Source of the DNA: Apus apus
Taxonomy: Eukaryota > Chordata > Aves > Apodiformes > Apodidae
Direction of reading: 5' to 3'
Assembly: GCF_020740795.1 (NCBI RefSeq)
Contig: NC_067304.1
Span: 4,764,056-4,828,055 of the forward strand
Length of the DNA stretch: 64,000 nt
Position numbers and translations under genes: made by a program
The notes under the pieces: model-generated
What the model was told of the DNA's origin: nothing
What the model saw: the letters and a program-made list of their open reading frames with translations, nothing else
Database searches by the model: none
Shown here: one piece after another, positions 58,576 through 64,000 of the stretch
Layout: the number at the start of each line of letters is the position of its first letter
Numbering within the stretch: the stretch's first letter is position 1

Positions 58576-58678
58576 CACAATGTGGCCAGGCTGGTCGCGG
58601 GGCTCGGCCGGGCTATTCTTAGCTGACAATGACCGGAATGAAAAGCCGTGGAGGCTGCATCAGGTTTGGGCCATTGTG
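58576..58678. promoter_or_regulatory. SOX-like site cluster in SRGAP2 intron 1
   Basis: CACAATGTGGCC (58576-58587) and GGCCATTGTG (58669-58678) form a spaced inverted repeat, and a further ACAATG lies between them (about 58,626). ACAATG/CATTGT is the core bound by SOX proteins. The segment is GC-richer than its surroundings. Function is a guess. Confidence 0.2.
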
Positions 58679-61600
58679 TACCAGAGATGTTTTTAATTGG
58701 GAGAGCCAGAGGTCTTTCAGGATCTCCTTCTCTTAGGCTTCTCTTTAGAGGCCTCTTGCTATTTTTCTTTGCTGGAGACAGGGGAGGTTGTGAAGGAAAA
58801 TGGCTGCTAAGTGGCTGGTTTTAAAGCAGACGTGCAAATCCTGTTGCACTGGATGAGGTTTAAGACAATCTAACAGGCTGGCTGCACCCTCCCCATTGCG
58901 TGCTTGGAAGGTAACAGCTTCTGCAAAGATGAGTCAACTCTAAGTTCAAAATATGGCTTTTTTTAATGTTTCTGTTTTCAAAAGGATGTTCATGCATGAA
59001 GGAAAGATGCTGATCTCCATACGTGTTACTCAAAAGCTGAAAACTCCCAGGGCTCCAGGGGAAGCTGCTGTAGCTGAGTGGTGTTCATCTTGACCTTGAC
59101 TGATGTCAGAAATGAAGAGGATTATTTGGCATTTTGCTGACTCAGTCTGTCAGTCTGTTCAGGAGCAACAAAGCCTTACTTTCTAAGGAGCAGGTTTTTT
59201 AGATGGAGCAGGTGTCACTTCTCTGCAAGGTGGCAGGCTGTTCATTCATAATCTCCCTGGTTTAGGTTACTGGAGTTGTGCATCTCCACAGATGTGGCCC
59301 TGCAAGAGAGCACGTCAGTTTGAAGGGCTGACAGCTGCATGGCCCAGGGAAAGAGACAGTGCTGGAACAGCGACAGTACAAAATGAAATCTCACTTGAAG
59401 CCATAGTTAGACAACTGCATCCTATTTTTCACAATGTGATGTATGAAGTGCCTTTTGCAAGTCTGGTTTCCTCAGTGTGGTTTGTATGGTTAGTGGTAAT
59501 TGATCTTTGACTTTCAAAAATACAAAGTTGAGCCCCAAAGAATAATTGGCAGTGTCTGCTTTGGGAGATCTGACTGTGTCGGGTCAGTTTTGTCCTAAGT
59601 CATTATTGACGCAGTTTATGAGAAGAGGGAACTGAAACCTCTTGAGGAAAGAATTTTCTGTTCATTCTGTTTTTAGTTTATTGTGAAATCAAGGAGACTA
59701 CAAGCTAATATTAAGCTTAAAATTTAGATAGCTGTGTACGCTGCAGCAAGAATCAACACTGAAAGTGAAGTGTGTGGTGGTCAGGAGAGCATATCCATCA
59801 GGCAGTCTCTCACTCATGGCCCTTGTGCTGGAAAATGGGTTTGAACTGAGCTGCAGGAAGAGATCCTGAGCAGAGGAGTGATGGGGGTGAACCATAACAT
59901 TGTTCACAGTGATCTGCAGTGGGGATTTGGTCTGAAACTCTCCTCTTGGGGGATGGTCATCTAAAACTCTCCTAACAAAGTAGAGGGGAAGGACTTGCAG
60001 CTTCATTTTTAACTGCAGGGCTTTTTGTAAGAAAGCTGCTTCATGCTTCTGCTTCCAGTGGCTGCTGGCAGTCTGAGCCCTGGGGGAAGCAGCTGCTGTC
60101 ACCAGGCACGTTGACTTCTCCCTCCACGGGCTCTTGATTTGAGGAAGATAATTTGCATTGCTGAATATGTTGCTGATGCAAGCTCCAAAAGTGGAGCTGC
60201 TTGTTTCAGTCTTTCTGTACATCACCCTCGAGGATTCACAGCATTGCTGCTGAGTGTCCCAATGGCTAAAAGTGAAGTTTTTCAGGTGGGGTGAGGTCAA
60301 AAGCTGGAACGTATCAGGCTGTCTTCAGACTGAGTGTCTTGACTTCCTGCCCATGTAATGATTTCTTAGCTATACTTTAGGAGGAGATTAAAAGCTGGAC
60401 ATCCTGTTCTTGAGGAGGTTTTGCACTTCTGGCTTGCAGTATAGGTTACTTGTAAGTAGGAATGCTGCAGTGACCGATGCCTTATGCTTATCTCATTAGT
60501 GTGATGATATTCCCAGTCCAACACAGAGTAAACTTCCAGCCATGCTGTGGGGACAGCCAAATTGTAACGTCAGCAGTTGTGCTGACACGGTGCTGTTAAA
60601 TGCAGGGGATTTTCTTACAGCTCTTACTAGTCTGCCCTGTCTGCAGCCACAGGAGGAAGAACAAGGAAGGATGGGATGGGAGTCTTAGTTACTGTACTTA
60701 GGGGTTCTTAGAACAGGGAAATACTGAAGAGCAAGACAGAGCCTCTACTTTGCTTTTCACAAGCTTTATTTTTTGGAATTGCAGTAGTGTTTGTAATTTA
60801 GGCCTTTAAAGTTTGCTGACTGGCTGCTTGCTCTTGCTGAGGACCATCCATACTTTTTTCTTTGCTCTGTAATCCATTTTCTTCAGGCAAATACGCTGAT
60901 TGTGTCCAGCTTTGGGGTTTTTTTTTAAACATAATTTTATTCCTTTTTAATTACAGCATCCTCTGCAGATGTTGGAGTGTCATAAAAATGAAATGTGGAA
61001 ACAAATGTGAAGTTGTCATGGAGTGCTCCAGATTTGAGACAGTAATTAAGCTGTCAGGGGAAGCAGTGGAAAGTTCAGCTGACTTTATCTGTGTGTCCTT
61101 TGGTAAATGACATATGGACTCCTTGATGGGAAAGGCAAATGTGAAATGAAGTAGATTCAGTGGTTTATGTGTATCAGTGCATTTGCTTTGACAGATAATG
61201 GATAAAAACGACCTTTGGTAATCCAGTCTTCAGATTTGGGTTTTTATTGAGTAGCTGGAGCCATTGCTGATTGCTGTTAGGGGAAATGGAGGTAGAAAGG
61301 AGCAAGAATACCAGGGGCTGAGTGGTTCTTTTCTGGTTGGTAAGAAGCAACAGTGGCCCAGTTTTCCTCTTGGGGGATGGCTGCTTTAACTTAGGAAAAA
61401 AAAAAACAGGTGATGAAGATGGTCTGGCAGGTCCAGAATTAATCCTACATGGCAAGGACATGAGAGGGCAGGCGGGGGTTGATTCTTTATGGCAAATGAT
61501 TACTTGATCCTTTAATGGCTCCTAAGACACCTTAGAACCACGGGCTTCCTTTATCCCCCGGGGCATTGCCTGCTTTTGGATTTTATATCTGAACACATTG

Positions 61601-64000
61601 AAATGTAACAAGGTAAGTCATGTGTGGATCCCCAAAGGATGCAAGTTTCCTACCCTCTGTCTCCTTTCAGAGATTTTCTGGCCGTGTCTAACACATTTGA
61701 CAGATCATTTTGTGTAATCCTGTCTGGCAATTTGTTTCAAGATGCTGGGTTTTTTTTCTTGAAGCCCTTGTCTGAATGTTTTGTCCAGATGGTCTTGCTG
61801 TAAGTCAGACAGTAAGGTACAGTGTCTTGCTTTGATGAGGTTACTCGCTCTGTTCAGATAGCTGGTGGCTTTATAGCAGGGAGAGAACAGGTCTCTCATG
61901 TTAATGGGAAATTACCATTCATCTTCTTGAAAACCAAAATAGGACCAGAGTGTCTGAAGCTTTCACTACTCACTTCCCACTCTTCAGTTATTCTCATGTT
62001 CCTGCAAAAGTGTTGGATTTTAAATGGTGATAACAAATCCATCTGTCCTGGCTCTTCACAGGAATGTCTCTTGATAATAACGTTCCACCACTATGAGGAT
62101 TTACAAATGTCAGTCACAGCTTCCTGGCATTAATGATTTATATATGTAATGAGCAATATAAGAAAATGAAATGTATTGATAATTCATTATTCAAGAATGT
62201 CAATAACTGGATTTCATGTTATCTGAGGTGTTGTCAGCATATGAATCAAATTTAAATAAGTTTTATTGACAGTTACATGTGTAACTTTATCAGTGGAGAT
62301 TTTACTACACCATTTATTTACTTGCTCCATATTGTTAAGACAGTATTATTCACTGCCCTTTCTGACATAGGCTTTAGTTATGTATATAGATTTCCAGAAA
62401 CAATGCTCCACCATCTTTGGTGTTTTAATGAGACCGAGAAACGTGAATATTCCTGGGCTGCTGAAGTCTCTGGATAAGCTGGGCTGCCACTGAAGGGCTT
62501 GTGTCGAGCCACGCTCCCTGTGCTGCAGTTCAAAGTGCTTTTCCACAGGGAGGATGGAGACAAGTCTTGGAGTAACCTGAACCTGAATTCACACTGAAAC
62601 TGAGAATGACTGGCCCATAAAATAGTTGGCTCCCGGAACCCTCCTGGCTATTTCTAATATGCTGGGCTGTTTGTTGGGTTGGTTTATTTGGGCGTGTTGT
62701 TTTAAGTCACTGGTAAATGAACCAACACAAACATTCCTCGCAGCGGGGCTGGCGGAAGAGCCGAAGCCCAAGGCTTGGCTCCCAGCTCCCGTGTTGACTT
62801 TGGCTGGTGCTGCTCGGTGCTCGTTCAGGGGCTCTGCTTGGCAGATGGCTGGAGCTTCAAATAGTGAGGGTAAATAAGTCCCACCCAGTATCTGGACTGC
62901 AACAGTGAATGGGTTACGTGTGCTTTGGTTTCCTCCTGTCCAGATGGCTTTAATAAATCATAATTTAAATTTTTGTTGGTGGCGGGGTTTTCTAGGGACT
63001 GAATTGTTTGCAACTGAATTGTTTGCAACTGGACTGTTGGATGAAGCAAATGAAAAACGAAGTGAGTTGGTAATTGGGGCTTGGGTAGAGCTCCTGTACA
63101 GAGCAGACACAGAATATGGCACTTTTCCTGCTGGGATCAGCCTGCATGGAAAAAAAAAATTTAAAAATTCTAAAGTCAGTATTGTCTTTTGGGGCTTCTA
63201 TCCAAATAAGGAGGAGAAACAAACAAAAGAGTTGCATTGCAGGTCTCCAGAGGTTTCAAATCACTGAAGATAAACCAGTGAGATCAGATACTGGGGCACT
63301 GGAAGCAGAAGCGCTTGGCCAGGCTGGTGCAGCACAGCTCTTGGGAAAGGTTCCTGTGCTTGTAAATTCGAGGGGAAGGCAGGACATGAACCAGGACACA
63401 GTCTGTTATAACCAAGTGATTTTTTCTTTTTTTCTGCTCTGTGGGTGAAACACCATCCCTGCTGCAACTCCTGCTTGTGCCCATCTCCTTGCTGAAACAG
63501 ATCTTTGGGCTGAGGCTCCTGTTTATCAGCCCTAATTATGCTCTTCCATTTCTCTGGGGATTGGCAGCAAAAGCTCAAATCCAACCGTTGTGATTTGAGG
63601 GGAAAAGCTCGGGGTTGCAGGGTCCTGTGTGCATTGAGGTGCAGAAGCAGAGCCCCTCCTGCCTCTGCTCTGCTTCCTGGTCCTTCGAGGTGTGTGAGAC
63701 GTTTCTCACCCACTTGTGCACAAAAGGGCTTTTTGTTGCTGCCTTTGGAAAATGTATGAAGTCCTCAGCTTTACTCTGCTTTCCTAGAGAGAAGAGCTTT
63801 CTGATGTTGATAGGTGCTGAAGGACTTCAATTTCCTAATGTGTTGTGTTTTTTTTTAAATACTGATAGTTTTTGTTACCTAAGGGCTGTTTTTTTTCTTA
63901 GAAACCTCAAATCCTGTGAAGCTTTATTCAGGTATTTCTGATCAGTGTGTTTTCTCTGATTTTGCCTGCTCCTTCAAATGCTCTGTAAGAGCAGGATTAT

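Larger units (their letters stand above)
44901..64000 (+). other. SRGAP2: SRGAP2 intron 1 (runs past window end)
   Basis: Nineteen kilobases with no recognised coding exon of SRGAP2 or any other gene. Contents seen: a TG/TA-rich simple repeat (about 45,491-45,533), two CR1 tails (48,170-48,300 and 51,301-51,512), T-runs (for example 52,438-52,454) and a 15-bp perfect doublet GAATTGTTTGCAACT (63,001-63,030). A very long first intron is normal for SRGAP2. Intronic enhancers are plausible but not identifiable with confidence. Confidence 0.8.

Overview
This window is vertebrate nuclear DNA, almost certainly from a bird. It carries multi-exon genes with GT-AG introns, CpG-island promoters and truncated CR1 LINE tails with the ATTCTGTG-type 3' end. 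The gene order CTSE - RHEX - AVPR1B - FAM72A - SRGAP2 is the one found on human chromosome 1q32, squeezed into about 60 kb. All gene calls come from matching the conceptual translations to remembered family sequences. No database search was run.

Layout, left to right. 1-1,770 holds no recognisable gene. 1,989-5,638 (minus) is cathepsin E in nine coding exons with a TATA box upstream. One coding homopolymer in exon 3 is one base too long for the frame. 5,720-11,000 is a divergent intergenic region with one CR1 tail and some short repeats. 11,006-13,381 (plus) is RHEX in five coding exons, the first only 17 nt long. 16,109-18,066 (minus) is the vasopressin/vasotocin V1b-type receptor AVPR1B in two exons, convergent with RHEX. 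18,067-39,400 is about 21 kb with no recognisable exon. It contains an orphan CpG-rich block at 28.4-29.3 kb with a CTCF-like motif and G/C-rich repeats. 39,440-42,755 (minus) is FAM72A in four coding exons. 44,834-44,900 (plus) is the first coding exon of SRGAP2, and everything from there to 64,000 is its first coding intron.

The best-supported regulatory structure is the head-to-head FAM72A/SRGAP2 promoter. Start codons lie 2.08 kb apart under one CpG island. On the FAM72A side there are six CCAAT boxes, all in the FAM72A orientation, plus a CHR-like TTTGAA motif, which is the usual layout of a G2/M cell-cycle promoter.

I found no gene of unknown family, no CRISPR array, no tRNA or rRNA, and no retroviral or other capsid/envelope-bearing element. 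The genes do not form an operon. The block is a conserved syntenic neighbourhood whose members have unrelated jobs: lysosomal protease, erythroid adaptor, neuropeptide receptor, UNG2 regulator and F-BAR RhoGAP.
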